From contig NZ_CP039253.1 of assembly GCF_004795915.1 (NCBI RefSeq), positions 1,984,001 to 2,048,000 of the forward strand: 64,000 bases of DNA. The letters are read 5' to 3'. Positions 51,143 through 59,930 of the stretch are shown piece after piece; positions within the stretch are counted from its first letter, which is position 1, and each line of letters opens with the position of its first letter. The translations under genes and the position numbers were made by a program. This DNA comes from Rhodococcus sp. PAMC28707 (GTDB taxonomy: Bacteria > Actinomycetota > Actinomycetes > Mycobacteriales > Mycobacteriaceae). Under the pieces are notes generated by a model that was given only the letters and a program-made list of their open reading frames with translations, was not told the DNA's origin and made no database searches.

Positions 51143-52726
51143 ATGACCTCTGCCGTTTCGGATACGTCTGCCGCCGAGCATGATGTGGCGTCCAACCACC
51201 CGGCAGTCATCCTCATCGATGTCGCCATCATCGGGGCCGGATTCGGTGGCCTCGGTGCAGCGATCCGCCTTCAGCAGGAAGGGCGCAAAGATTTTCTGAT
51301 CTTCGAACGCGATGACGCAGTCGGTGGAACGTGGCACGTCAATACCTACCCCGGTGCCCAGTGCGATATACCTTCTGCGCTGTACTCGTTCTCTTTCGCG
51401 CCCAATCCGGACTGGACACGCCTCTATCCCCTCCAGCCCGAAATCGAAGCCTACCTGAACGACTGCGCGGACCGGTTCGACATCAGAGACCGGATCCGCT
51501 TCGGTCACGAGGTGCTTGACGCCACCTGGAACGACGAAGAGGCCAGGTGGCTCTTGACGACGTCGGCGGGAACCTGGTCGGCGCGAATACTCGTCGGCGC
51601 ACTCGGGCCCTTCAGCGAGCCCGCCAAACCCAATATTGCTGGACTGGAATCGTTTTCGGGATCAGTATTCCACTCCGCGGAATGGAATCACGAACACTCC
51701 GCGAGGGGTCGTCGACTAGCAGTGATCGGCACCGGAGCCTCCGCCGTGCAATTCGTCCCGCGCATCGCACCCGAAGCCGCACATCTGACCGTGTTTCAGC
51801 GGACCCCGACGTGGATACTGCCGCACCCGGACCGGTCGATCTCGAAGTCAGGTAGATCGATGCTCCGAAAGTTCCCACTGCTGCAACGCACGATGCGGCG
51901 CACGTTCGACTTGTTCCAAGAAGCCCTGGTACCCGGTCTCATTCACCATCGATCGCTACTCACACCCCTCACAGTGCTCGGACGAGCGCATTTGCGTCGC
52001 CAGGTGAAGGATCCCGTGTTGCGAAGGAAGCTCACTCCGGACTATGCGTTCGGATGCAAGCGACCGACGTTCTCGAACAAGTTCTATCCGGCACTGTCTC
52101 GGGACAATGTCGCCGTCGAAACAGCCGGTATCGCCCGGGTTGTTTCCGCTGGGATCGTGACCACCGACGGGCGAACTCACGAGGTGGACACCATCGTGCT
52201 GGGAACTGGATTCACCGTCGCCGGCCACTCGGGTTTTCGCCGCATACGGGGCCGCGATGGACAGTCGTTGGCAGATGTGTGGCCGTCGGGAGAGATGTCT
52301 TCCTATCGAGGTACGACCGTGCACGGATTCCCGAACTTCTTCATGCTGCTCGGGCCCAATTCGGTCGTCTACACATCGCAGGTGGTCACGATCGAAGCCC
52401 AGGTGAACTACATCCTCGATGCCCTACGGGCTATGGACACCAACAAGATTCGATCGCTGGAGGTAAGCAAGCAGGCGCAGACCGAGTTCGCCGACTACAC
52501 CGATGCCACACTCGCGGGTTCGGTATGGAACTCCGGCGGGTGCAGTAGTTACTACCTGAGTCCATCGGGGCGGAATGTCACCTACTGGCCAGGCTCCGTA
52601 CGTAACTTCACCCGCCGCATGTCCACGATCGAACTCGGCCACTACGAGTACCGCATCGGAAGTGCTTCCGATGCGAAAAAACCGACCGCGGCCACCAATC
52701 CAACACGGTTGGAGGGCCGCTCATGA
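51143..52726 (+). CDS. Flavin-containing monooxygenase (Baeyer-Villiger type)
   Basis: A 527-residue class B flavoprotein monooxygenase. The FAD motif is IIGAGFGGLGAAIRL (about residues 28-42), the Baeyer-Villiger fingerprint FxGxxxHxxxW occurs as FSGSVFHSAEW, and the NADP motif is VIGTGASAVQFVP. The organisation resembles mycobacterial MymA/EthA-like enzymes that oxidise ketones or thioamides. The ATG at 51143 lies 20 bases after the reductase. It overlaps the SDR gene by ATGA. The context suggests an alcohol-ketone-ester route or fatty-acid modification. Confidence 0.92.
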   Translation: MTSAVSDTSAAEHDVASNHPAVILIDVAIIGAGFGGLGAAIRLQQEGRKDFLIFERDDAVGGTWHVNTYPGAQCDIPSALYSFSFAPNPDWTRLYPLQPEIEAYLNDCADRFDIRDRIRFGHEVLDATWNDEEARWLLTTSAGTWSARILVGALGPFSEPAKPNIAGLESFSGSVFHSAEWNHEHSARGRRLAVIGTGASAVQFVPRIAPEAAHLTVFQRTPTWILPHPDRSISKSGRSMLRKFPLLQRTMRRTFDLFQEALVPGLIHHRSLLTPLTVLGRAHLRRQVKDPVLRRKLTPDYAFGCKRPTFSNKFYPALSRDNVAVETAGIARVVSAGIVTTDGRTHEVDTIVLGTGFTVAGHSGFRRIRGRDGQSLADVWPSGEMSSYRGTTVHGFPNFFMLLGPNSVVYTSQVVTIEAQVNYILDALRAMDTNKIRSLEVSKQAQTEFADYTDATLAGSVWNSGGCSSYYLSPSGRNVTYWPGSVRNFTRRMSTIELGHYEYRIGSASDAKKPTAATNPTRLEGRS

Positions 52727-53571
52727 GAGGAGACATATCTCTTCCCGAAAAAGTTGCGCTGGTGACGGGCGGAGCGCGGGGAATCGGCGCTGCGACCGTC
52801 GAGAAGTTGCTAGCGGCAGGCGCGTATGTCGTCGTTGTCGATCGAGACATACCTCCACATGCGCATCCATCCGAACGAGTCCTCTTCCTCGCGGCGGACG
52901 TGACCGACTCCGAGGCGATGGTGGAGTGCGTCCGACGGACGGTGAAGACCTTCGGAACACTCGACATCGTAGTTGCCAACGCGGGAATCACCCCGCCACC
53001 GGCGACGATTCGGACTGTCGACCGCAATGTCTTCGACTCCGTGATGGCCGTCAATTTCGGCGGCGTGCTGAACATCGTGCGGGCTGCGGCAGATGAGATC
53101 GTCGCCAGCGGCGGGCACATGCTTTTGGTGTCCTCGTGCGCCGCGTTCACCCCTGGCATGGGTGGGGCCCCGTACATGGTGAGCAAGGCCGCTGTCGAAC
53201 AACTCGGCCGCGGACTGCGCATCGAACTGGCGGCATTCGGAGCCTCCGCCGGGCTCGCGTACTTCGGAGTGGTGGACACCGGCCTGGCGCGAAACACGCT
53301 CGACAACGACCCGATGGGAAAGCGAATCGGTCAGCTTCTCCCCTGGCCACTGAACAGAAGACTGCCCGCTGACCGAGCGGCAGATCTACTCCTCGAGGCC
53401 GTCCGAACTCGCGGCGCACGGATGGTCGCGCCTGCTGTTTGGCTGCCGTACTTCTGGCTCCGCGGAATTCTCAACCCCGTCCTCGAATGGAAGCTGGCAC
53501 GCGACCGGAAGGTCACTGCTCTGATGCGCGAACTCGAACGGGTACAAGCGCAGTCGGGTTCGCCTGAATGA
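52723..53571 (+). CDS. SDR family oxidoreductase
   Basis: A 282-residue classical SDR, with VTGGARGIGAATVEKL (about 11-26), VVDRD, ANAGITPPP, the catalytic Ser in LVSSCAAF and YMVSKAAVEQL. A C-terminal extension (WLPYFWLRGILNPVLEWKL) may bind membrane, as in mycobacterial SadH. It is translationally coupled to the monooxygenase and could provide its ketone by alcohol oxidation. It is the last gene before the MCE gene, 66 bases away. Confidence 0.91.
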   Translation: MRGDISLPEKVALVTGGARGIGAATVEKLLAAGAYVVVVDRDIPPHAHPSERVLFLAADVTDSEAMVECVRRTVKTFGTLDIVVANAGITPPPATIRTVDRNVFDSVMAVNFGGVLNIVRAAADEIVASGGHMLLVSSCAAFTPGMGGAPYMVSKAAVEQLGRGLRIELAAFGASAGLAYFGVVDTGLARNTLDNDPMGKRIGQLLPWPLNRRLPADRAADLLLEAVRTRGARMVAPAVWLPYFWLRGILNPVLEWKLARDRKVTALMRELERVQAQSGSPE

Positions 53572-53637
53572 CCAGCGCCAGACGGTGGCCACCGTTCGGT
53601 GGAGGTCGGTAGTGGTAAAGCAACCGGGAGGTATTCT

Positions 53638-54885
53638 GTGATATCTCGGCAGGTCAGGCTGCAGCTCATTGCACTGCTCGTCGTTACTTCAGTGGGGACG
53701 ACCTTTGTCGGTGCGAAGTACGTTCGGATAGACAACCTGCTCGGTTTCGGACAGTACCGAGTCAACGCAGAATTCGAAGACTCCGGCGGCATTTTCACGA
53801 ACGCGGAAGTCACCTACCGTGGGGTGCCAGTGGGCACCGTCGGGAAATTATCCTTGACACACAACGGAATCGACGCGGAGCTTCTCCTCGACAGCAACGG
53901 ACCGAATATCCCGAATTCGGCGAAAGCGGTCGTCGCCAACCGGTCGATGGTCGGAGAGCAATATGTCGATCTGCAGCCGACAAGCGAGGACGGGCCTTAT
54001 CTCGACGACGGTTCCACGATCGGGCTCGAGAACACCGAAACACCTGTACCTGTCGAAAAAGTTCTAGCCGGCGTCGATCAGCTCGTGAAAACGGTTCCTT
54101 TGAAAAACCTGACGACAGTCGTACGTGAGCTCGGTAATGCCTTGAACGGCAGGGGTGACGACCTGCAGATGTTGGCCGATACTCTCGGATCGCTGTCCGA
54201 GAACGCCAACGAAGCTCTGCCAGAGACACTCTCACTCATCAGGGACAGCAGGACTGTGCTCGACACCCAGTCCGCACAGGCCTCTGCTATCGGTCAGTTC
54301 AGTACCGGTCTCGACTCGGTTGCTGCCCAGCTGCGCAGCAACGACCCCGACATCAGGCAGCTCATCGAGACCGGTACTGCAGCAGGCGATCAGGTTGGCG
54401 CGTTGATCGCCGAAGGTGGTCCCGCTCTGACGGCAGACCTGGCGAACATCAACTCGGTCACCGAACTCACAGGTCTCAAAGCCGTCGCGCTCAGACCGCT
54501 GCTGATCTTTCTACCCTCCCTTGCTGCAGGAGCCGGAACTATCGTGCCCAATGACGGCACAGCTCACCTGGGACTTGTGTTGGAGACGAACAATCCGCCA
54601 CCGTGCACCATCGGCTACGAGGGTTCGCAGGCAGTCCTCGACGAGGAGAAAGCTAAAGATCCCAACTTCGACATCACCCAAGGAAGCTACCCGCTGAACC
54701 TCCAGGCCAACTGTGCAACACCCCAGGGCAGTGTGACGGGCGTCCGCAGCGCTAACCGGATCGTCTTCGCGGATCCTCGAACTCCGCAGCCCTGGGATCG
54801 CAAGCCGAAGGTGGATCCGGACAAACTCAATCTCAACCCGATCGCATCACAACTCTCACCGCTTGTCGGAGCCACGGCGAAGTGA
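53638..54885 (+). CDS. Orphan MCE (MlaD-domain) family protein
   Basis: A 415-residue MCE protein. One N-terminal membrane helix (LQLIALLVVTSVGTTFVG) is followed by an MlaD/MCE domain (YRVNAEFEDSGGIFTNAEV, YRGVPVGTVGKL, ANRSMVGEQYVDLQP), a long helical region and an extended C-terminus. In mycolata such proteins come in operons of six that form lipid-import channels; this one stands alone with no YrbE permease or ATPase nearby. I start at GTG 53638, which follows GGGAGG; the longer frame is weaker. It may be cotranscribed with the monooxygenase operon, linking lipid transfer to oxidation. Confidence 0.9.
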   Translation: MISRQVRLQLIALLVVTSVGTTFVGAKYVRIDNLLGFGQYRVNAEFEDSGGIFTNAEVTYRGVPVGTVGKLSLTHNGIDAELLLDSNGPNIPNSAKAVVANRSMVGEQYVDLQPTSEDGPYLDDGSTIGLENTETPVPVEKVLAGVDQLVKTVPLKNLTTVVRELGNALNGRGDDLQMLADTLGSLSENANEALPETLSLIRDSRTVLDTQSAQASAIGQFSTGLDSVAAQLRSNDPDIRQLIETGTAAGDQVGALIAEGGPALTADLANINSVTELTGLKAVALRPLLIFLPSLAAGAGTIVPNDGTAHLGLVLETNNPPPCTIGYEGSQAVLDEEKAKDPNFDITQGSYPLNLQANCATPQGSVTGVRSANRIVFADPRTPQPWDRKPKVDPDKLNLNPIASQLSPLVGATAK

Positions 54886-54974
54886 TCGACACGATCCTCG
54901 AAGACGTCACCACCGATCACTTACACCAACGGGTCAGCGGACTGGAGCGTTGCGGTTGTAGCCGGTGCCTCGCT

Positions 54975-56702
54975 TCAGCAGCGGTGAATGCCCGCACTCA
55001 CGCCCGCGATTGCCGCGTGGTGCTCGGTCGGGTCAGTTGCGCGTACCTGCTCGAGGAATACGTCGAGGTCGATCGGCTTGCCACCCACCCAGGTCCCCTC
55101 GACCGCCACGTCGGTAGTCAGCCGGGAGGCCTCCACTTCGTAGGGGTCGCGCGAAAGCACTGTGAAGTCCGCGAGTTTTCCGACCTCGATCGAGCCGATC
55201 TCGTGGTCTCGATGCAGGACGTGCGCGGCGTTGATCGTCTGGGCTTTGATGGCGTCATCCAGACTGATGATCTGCTCTGCGCCATGTAGCTGTCCGGATG
55301 GAGTCCTCCGCGTGATCACGGTCTGAATGTTCAGCAGCACATCGGGCGGGCTGACCATGCCGTCATTGTGAAATGCCACGACAGCGCCTGCACGGAACGC
55401 GTCCCCGATCCGCTGCCACTGCGCCCCGATCTTGCTGTCGAAGATCTCGCCGTCCAGCAAGTCTCCCCAATAGATCAACTGGTAAGGCCCCATCGACAGC
55501 ACGACGCCAAGATTTGCGGCGCGCTCGAACTGGTCTCCCCGGCAGGCACCGAGGTGTTCCACCCGCCATCGGTGATCTGTTCCGGTCAGGCCGTTGACAT
55601 CCAGCGCGCGCTCGTAAGCGTCGAGAACGATGTCGAGAGCGACGTCGCCGTTGACATGGAACGCGAACTGAAATCCTTTGTCGGCGTTGGAAGCAAGAGT
55701 CGCATCCAGTTGGGCTCGCGAGTAGTTCATCTTGGTCTCGTAGGTGGCGCCGGGAACGATCTGCGCATTACGAGTGGTCGCGGTATCGAGGTACGGAAAC
55801 GAGATCGCGATCGTTCCGACCCAGGGCGCGCCGTCCGCCCACAGCTTGATGCCCTGTTTGCGCAGCATGTTGTCCGGGACCGGCGAGCTGAACGGCTCGC
55901 CACAGGTCGATTCGGTCGACACGTGATACAGCGAAATCCGAATCGGGCAATCCGACGTCGAGGCCAGCGCCTCGAAGATGGGCTTACTTTCATCGGAATA
56001 TGAGTGATCCGAGGTCGCGGTCACTCCGTGGCGAGCCATGAGCGCATACCACTGGGCGCACGAGTGCAGCGGATGACTGACAATCTTCGGCAACATAGGC
56101 ATCAGGACCTGTGCGATCGCCGTGCTTTCGTAAGCGAGTCCGTTCGAGGAGCCGTCCTCGTTGCGACCGAACGACGCGCCGGCAGGATCCGCTGGGGGTG
56201 TGCCGTTCGGCCAGCCCAGCGCGGCGATCACGCCCGAGTTGAAGTACACCTCGTGGCCCGAGTTGTCGAAGACGATCACCGCTCGATCAGGGAAATAGGC
56301 GTCGAGCTGCACCCGATCGAGCTCCGGAGCTCCTTGAAGCATTCGATCGAGACCGTTGAACAACAGTGGCTGACCAGCGGGCTCCTCTGCGTTGGCCTTA
56401 TGGAAGAGCGTCTCGACGTCGGCGAATGATGGGTAACCGACGTAGGGAGCAATCCAATAGGCCGGTGCCTGCGTGACAAGCCCGGAGAGTCCTGGGTGAT
56501 TGTGCGAGTCGATGAAACCAGGCAGCAGAACGCTGGACCCCAGGTCGGTGACCGTCGCATCGGGAGAGGCACCTTGGCAGTCAGCCAAGGTGCCTACCGC
56601 AATGATCACACCGGTCTCGGTGTCCACCGCAACTGCTTCCGCGCGCGGACGTTCGGCGTCGACGGTGATCACTGTCGATGCCTTGACGATGACGTGAGAC
56701 AT
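54975..56702 (-). CDS. Amidohydrolase family protein (YtcJ-like)
   Basis: A 575-residue metal-dependent amidohydrolase. The HxH metal motif is in PGFIDSHNHPGLSG (about 61-74), and further conserved blocks are FHVNGDVALDIVLDAYERAL, EHLGACRGDQFERAANLGV and FHNDGMVSPPDVLLNI, with a closing strand domain ADFTVLSRDPYEV. YtcJ-type enzymes hydrolyse amides or related bonds; the substrate is unknown. A GAGGAGT ribosome site precedes the ATG. It lies downstream of the SDR at 56912 on the same strand, with a 209-base gap in which I see nothing else. Confidence 0.9.
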   Translation of the reverse strand: MSHVIVKASTVITVDAERPRAEAVAVDTETGVIIAVGTLADCQGASPDATVTDLGSSVLLPGFIDSHNHPGLSGLVTQAPAYWIAPYVGYPSFADVETLFHKANAEEPAGQPLLFNGLDRMLQGAPELDRVQLDAYFPDRAVIVFDNSGHEVYFNSGVIAALGWPNGTPPADPAGASFGRNEDGSSNGLAYESTAIAQVLMPMLPKIVSHPLHSCAQWYALMARHGVTATSDHSYSDESKPIFEALASTSDCPIRISLYHVSTESTCGEPFSSPVPDNMLRKQGIKLWADGAPWVGTIAISFPYLDTATTRNAQIVPGATYETKMNYSRAQLDATLASNADKGFQFAFHVNGDVALDIVLDAYERALDVNGLTGTDHRWRVEHLGACRGDQFERAANLGVVLSMGPYQLIYWGDLLDGEIFDSKIGAQWQRIGDAFRAGAVVAFHNDGMVSPPDVLLNIQTVITRRTPSGQLHGAEQIISLDDAIKAQTINAAHVLHRDHEIGSIEVGKLADFTVLSRDPYEVEASRLTTDVAVEGTWVGGKPIDLDVFLEQVRATDPTEHHAAIAGVSAGIHRC

Positions 56703-56911
56703 CTACGACTCCTCGATTCCGGCGAAAGTACAAGGCCGGAGTCGACCAGCGAACCGGCATTCTCCGCCGTCGAGACGGCCGTGAGGTGAGTCGAATTCAG
56801 GTCGAACACTCCGCCTATCACTGCTACAAGATCACCCTATATCCGAGACGACCGGGCAGTTGGGGACTCATCACTCTTGTTGCAGCTTTGGTTTGCCCAT
56901 TGCAAAGATCG

Positions 56912-57730
56912 TCAATTCTTGTTTTTCGCCTCGACGCGGCCGACGAAATGATCCATGGTGTTGTTGACGCCGAGCTGATTCATGAGTTTGTCGAACCAGC
57001 GAACCGGGAGCACGCGAGCCGGTGACAACAGGTTCACGAATCGGGGCATGATCAACTCCTGCCGGCCCTTCTCGATCGCTGTCAAAGTCTTCTCCGCCAC
57101 GAACTCGGGCGTGAGGATCGGCAGGAGGAGTGGGTATTTCGTCTGCACACCCTTGAACATCCCGGTGCTGACGAAGTACGGACACACAACCAACGAGTTG
57201 ACACCTGCGTTGGCTTTCGAGAGTTCCACACGGAGTGATTCAGCGAAACCGAAGGCGGCGAACTTGCTCGCGGAGTAGTCGGTTTGCTTGGCGACCCCCA
57301 CAAGCCCCGCAGCACTGGAAACGGTGACGACGGTACCGCGACGGTTCTCGATCATGTTGCCGAGGAAGGCCCGGGTGACCCAGAAGAGGGAAAGCGTGTT
57401 CACGCGGATCGTTCGCTCGATGGCTTCGTCGGAGGCGTCGAGGAGGTTCTTGCCGGTGACGATCCCCGCGTTGTTGATCAGAACGTCGACAGGCCCCGTT
57501 AGCTTCGCGGCTGCCTGGACGGAATCGCGATCGGACACGTCGACGGTGTAGGCCTCGGCGGAGTGACCCGCGGCAACGATCTCCCGGCTGACTTTCCTGC
57601 CGGCCTCGTCGGAAAGATCCCACACGATGACCCGGGCCCCACGCTCAGCAGCACCCAGGGCAAGAAGTCGGCCGATACCACTGCCGCCGCCGGTGACCAA
57701 GACGGTTTGGTTCCTCAGGGAATGGGACAC
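56912..57730 (-). CDS. SDR family oxidoreductase
   Basis: A 272-residue SDR with LVTGGGSGIGRLLALGA (about residues 10-26), VWDLSDE, NNAGIVTGKN, the catalytic Ser in VSSAAGL and YSASKFAAFGF. The C-terminus (RVLPVRWFDKLMNQLGV) resembles long-chain or retinol-type SDRs of mycolata. I chose GTG 57730, seven bases after AGGAG, rejecting a frame that runs 78 residues upstream through the promoter. It is divergent from a TetR gene across an operator, so probably repressed by it. Confidence 0.9.
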   Translation of the reverse strand: MSHSLRNQTVLVTGGGSGIGRLLALGAAERGARVIVWDLSDEAGRKVSREIVAAGHSAEAYTVDVSDRDSVQAAAKLTGPVDVLINNAGIVTGKNLLDASDEAIERTIRVNTLSLFWVTRAFLGNMIENRRGTVVTVSSAAGLVGVAKQTDYSASKFAAFGFAESLRVELSKANAGVNSLVVCPYFVSTGMFKGVQTKYPLLLPILTPEFVAEKTLTAIEKGRQELIMPRFVNLLSPARVLPVRWFDKLMNQLGVNNTMDHFVGRVEAKNKN

Positions 57731-57781
57731 AATTCTTCTCCTAGCGGTAGACGGCGATGAAGCAACACCAATACCTCCAGT

Positions 57782-57799
57782 ATTGACCAACCGGTCAAT
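57782..57799. promoter_or_regulatory. Operator between the SDR and TetR genes
   Basis: ATTGACC-AACC-GGTCAAT is a perfect 7-bp inverted repeat in the 139-base gap between the divergent SDR and TetR genes, 52 bases from the SDR start. It is a likely TetR binding site serving both promoters. Confidence 0.65.
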
Positions 57800-57869
57800 G
57801 AGCGCAATGTGACTCTCGGCCACCTCATACCTGCTGGCCATACACTTGCGCAGGTCTAGGCTCTCGAGA

Positions 57870-58469
57870 GTGGTCGGAGCAAAGAAGTCAGAACTCGAGC
57901 GGCGCAGTGACATCCTCGCCGCCGCAAAATTGGTGGCGCTCGATGGCGGACTGGAGACAGTCACGGCCCGGACTGTCGCTGCGGAAGCTGATCTCTCCAG
58001 CGGCCTCGTCTACTTCTACTACCAAACCAAGAACGGATTGCTGCACGCTCTGCTTGCTCGATTACTCGAAACAACCTTGGACGGGCCGGAAGACGGGTTC
58101 GGCGAGGACCTTCCCGCAGACGTCGCCCTCCACGAGATGATCACCACAGAACTGGAAGGCCTCCACACTCAGCGTGATGAAGTCGACCTACTTTTCCAGT
58201 TCTATTTCTTCCGAAGAAGCATCGATTTTCGTGACCAGATCGACACGGGTCTCCGTTTGTATACCGACGCGATTCACCCCGTCACCGACCGATTCGCCCG
58301 GGAACACGATCTCGATCCCGACGCTTTCCGGTCCACACTCGTCGCGCTCATCCAAGGAGCTGCGATAGACGTCGTACGTAGGCCCGAAAGCTTCAGTGCC
58401 GCGAATCTTCTTCAAGTCGTTGCTGCCCTCGCAACATCGACACCTCGCCACTCCGAGGATGCAATCTGA
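57870..58469 (+). CDS. TetR/AcrR family transcriptional regulator
   Basis: A 199-residue TetR regulator; helix-turn-helix VTARTVAAEADLSSGLVYFYY (about residues 33-53), then QTKNGLLHALLARLLE. The YFYYxxK segment is typical. The start is uncertain; GTG 57870 gives a normal N-terminus, while TTG 57846 would add eight residues. It probably controls the divergent SDR through the intervening dyad. Confidence 0.86.
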   Translation: MVGAKKSELERRSDILAAAKLVALDGGLETVTARTVAAEADLSSGLVYFYYQTKNGLLHALLARLLETTLDGPEDGFGEDLPADVALHEMITTELEGLHTQRDEVDLLFQFYFFRRSIDFRDQIDTGLRLYTDAIHPVTDRFAREHDLDPDAFRSTLVALIQGAAIDVVRRPESFSAANLLQVVAALATSTPRHSEDAI

Positions 58470-58506
58470 GCTCGTCCGCATTCTCGATGAGCGAATCAGC
58501 CCAGCG

Positions 58507-58662
58507 TCAGGTGCGAGTGTTTCGCTTCAGCCAACCCCACGCCGCGGTCGCTGCGAACAACACGATCCCGAGGACGGCCAACCAGAGCAAGCCTTTGACA
58601 ACGAACCCGAGAATGACGAACACCAGCCACACAACGAGTAACAATCCAATGAGTCCAAGCAT
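58507..58662 (-). CDS. Small hydrophobic membrane protein
   Basis: A 51-residue protein made of two near-continuous hydrophobic helices (MLGLIGLLLVVWLVFVILGF and LLWLAVLGIVLFAATAAWGW) and a basic tail LKRNTRT. Such miniature membrane proteins are common in Actinobacteria; their function is unknown. The ATG at 58662 has GGGGG upstream. It lies just downstream of the tRNA-Arg terminator on the same strand. Confidence 0.62.
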   Translation of the reverse strand: MLGLIGLLLVVWLVFVILGFVVKGLLWLAVLGIVLFAATAAWGWLKRNTRT

Positions 58663-58746
58663 CCCCCGATCATGACAGACGCTTACGTCCGCTCGGTCGG
58701 AACCCATCGAAACGGACACCCTGGGTCCTCGGAATCAAAGACAGAA

Positions 58747-58789
58747 AAATAACCTCGCACTGTGCGTTTCCGCAAGTACGAGGCTATTT
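58747..58789 (-). terminator. Rho-independent terminator after tRNA-Arg
   Basis: On the minus strand, AAATAGCCTCG pairs with CGAGGTTATTT (one G-T or mismatch), with an inner GCG-GAAA-CGC hairpin, followed by a run of T. It begins five bases after the tRNA-Arg 3' end. Confidence 0.75.
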
Positions 58790-58793
58790 CTTG

Positions 58794-58866
58794 TGCGCCC
58801 GAAGGGATTCGAACCCCTAACCTCCTGATCCGTAGTCAGGTGCTCTATCCGTTGAGCTACGGGCGC
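58794..58866 (-). tRNA. tRNA-Arg (anticodon ACG)
   Basis: On the minus strand the acceptor GCGCCCG pairs with CGGGCGC and is followed by discriminator A. The D arm GCTCAACGGATAGAGC, the anticodon stem-loop CTGACTACGGATCAG (anticodon ACG) and the T arm AGGGGTTCGAATCCCTT are all present. It is 73 bases; CCA is not encoded. ACG is normally edited to ICG and reads CGU, CGC and CGA. Confidence 0.97.
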
Positions 58867-58939
58867 ATGTTCAATTGTGTTGATCCTTACGAATCAACGG
58901 TCCTGCGTCAAACTGGCTGGTCCTTGCGGATCAGCTTGG

Positions 58940-59026
58940 CGGAGGCGAGAGGATTTGAACCTCCGGACCCGGTGAAGGGTCAAGTCATTAGCAGTGACTC
59001 CCATTCGGCCGCTCTGGCACGCCTCC
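58940..59026 (-). tRNA. tRNA-Ser (anticodon GCT)
   Basis: On the minus strand the acceptor GGAGGCG pairs with CGCCTCC with discriminator G. It has an anticodon loop CTGCTAA (anticodon GCT, reading AGC and AGU), a class II long variable arm and a T arm with GGTTCAAATCC. It is 87 bases with no encoded CCA. It lies 73 bases upstream of tRNA-Arg in the direction of transcription and probably shares its transcript. Confidence 0.97.
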
Positions 59027-59110
59027 TAGGCTGCCGGCCCTCTCGGACCGCCGAGGAACGAGATTACACACGGTTGAGAGGAGAACGCAAAACGCCAGGT
59101 CAAATCACGT

Positions 59111-59839
59111 TCACCTGAGGAACGAGTCGAACCAATCGAAAATTCTGGCCTGAGCTTCGATCAGGGCCGCCGCCGCCGGATCACCGTCTTCGGTACTGCC
59201 GGGTGACGGCTGCGGTTCGTCGGCGCGGTGGCGTAGTCCGCTGTAGCTGACGACGTTGGTGGCTACGGACGACCGTGTGGCTGCGTCACGGAGGCCCTCG
59301 ATGTGCTCCGGTGGGGTCCTGGGGTCGTTCTCGCCGTACAGACCCAACCAGGGCGCCTGGAGCGAGGGCGCGGCTTCGATCAATGCGATGGCGTCGGCGT
59401 TCAGTGGTTCTACGATGCCCGCCGCCGCAACGCTGACGGCGGCACCGATCGGTCGATTCGTTGCGACGATCAGCGCCGCAGTTCCGGCGTCGTCGAATCC
59501 GATGACCCCGACGCAGTCCGGGTAGACACCTCGGGAAGTGAGCCAGTCGAAGGTTGCGTCGAAATCGGAGAACAGGTTTTCGCCGAAAACTTCATCACCC
59601 TCGGTGCCTCGATGGAACAAGTTCGGGGCGACGGCCAGCCATCCTTCGAGTGCGAGCGCGCGCAGCAAGTCCAGTAGCGATTCCGGTAGTTCGCGAGATT
59701 CGTGCAGCACTACGATCCCGCCTCGGACGTACCCTTCGGGGGAGATGGCCGTCAGCGGCACCTTGAGCTGCCCAGGCGGTTGCTCATCGTCTTCCGCGTC
59801 GATTCGGAGCACTGCCACATCCGTGAAGATTCCCGACAT
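59111..59839 (-). CDS. Dienelactone hydrolase-like protein lacking the nucleophile
   Basis: A 242-residue alpha/beta hydrolase of the dienelactone hydrolase family. Recognisable blocks are GGIVVLHESREL, ALALEGWLAVAPNLFHR, and APWLGLYGENDPRTPPEHIE with the usual Asp. At the nucleophile elbow, normally GxCxGG, the sequence is VIGFDDAGTAAL, so Cys or Ser is missing; the late His is present (LRHRADE). It may be non-catalytic or use another residue. The ATG at 59839 is chosen over a long upstream frame. It is divergent from the aminotransferase gene. Confidence 0.82.
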   Translation of the reverse strand: MSGIFTDVAVLRIDAEDDEQPPGQLKVPLTAISPEGYVRGGIVVLHESRELPESLLDLLRALALEGWLAVAPNLFHRGTEGDEVFGENLFSDFDATFDWLTSRGVYPDCVGVIGFDDAGTAALIVATNRPIGAAVSVAAAGIVEPLNADAIALIEAAPSLQAPWLGLYGENDPRTPPEHIEGLRDAATRSSVATNVVSYSGLRHRADEPQPSPGSTEDGDPAAAALIEAQARIFDWFDSFLR

Positions 59840-59930
59840 GACACCAAAATAGTGTGGCGGGGCACGCCCCGCTGGATTACCGGCGGACGCACAGGAAATG
59901 ATCAGCTCCACCTGGCGCATAATGTGAGCC

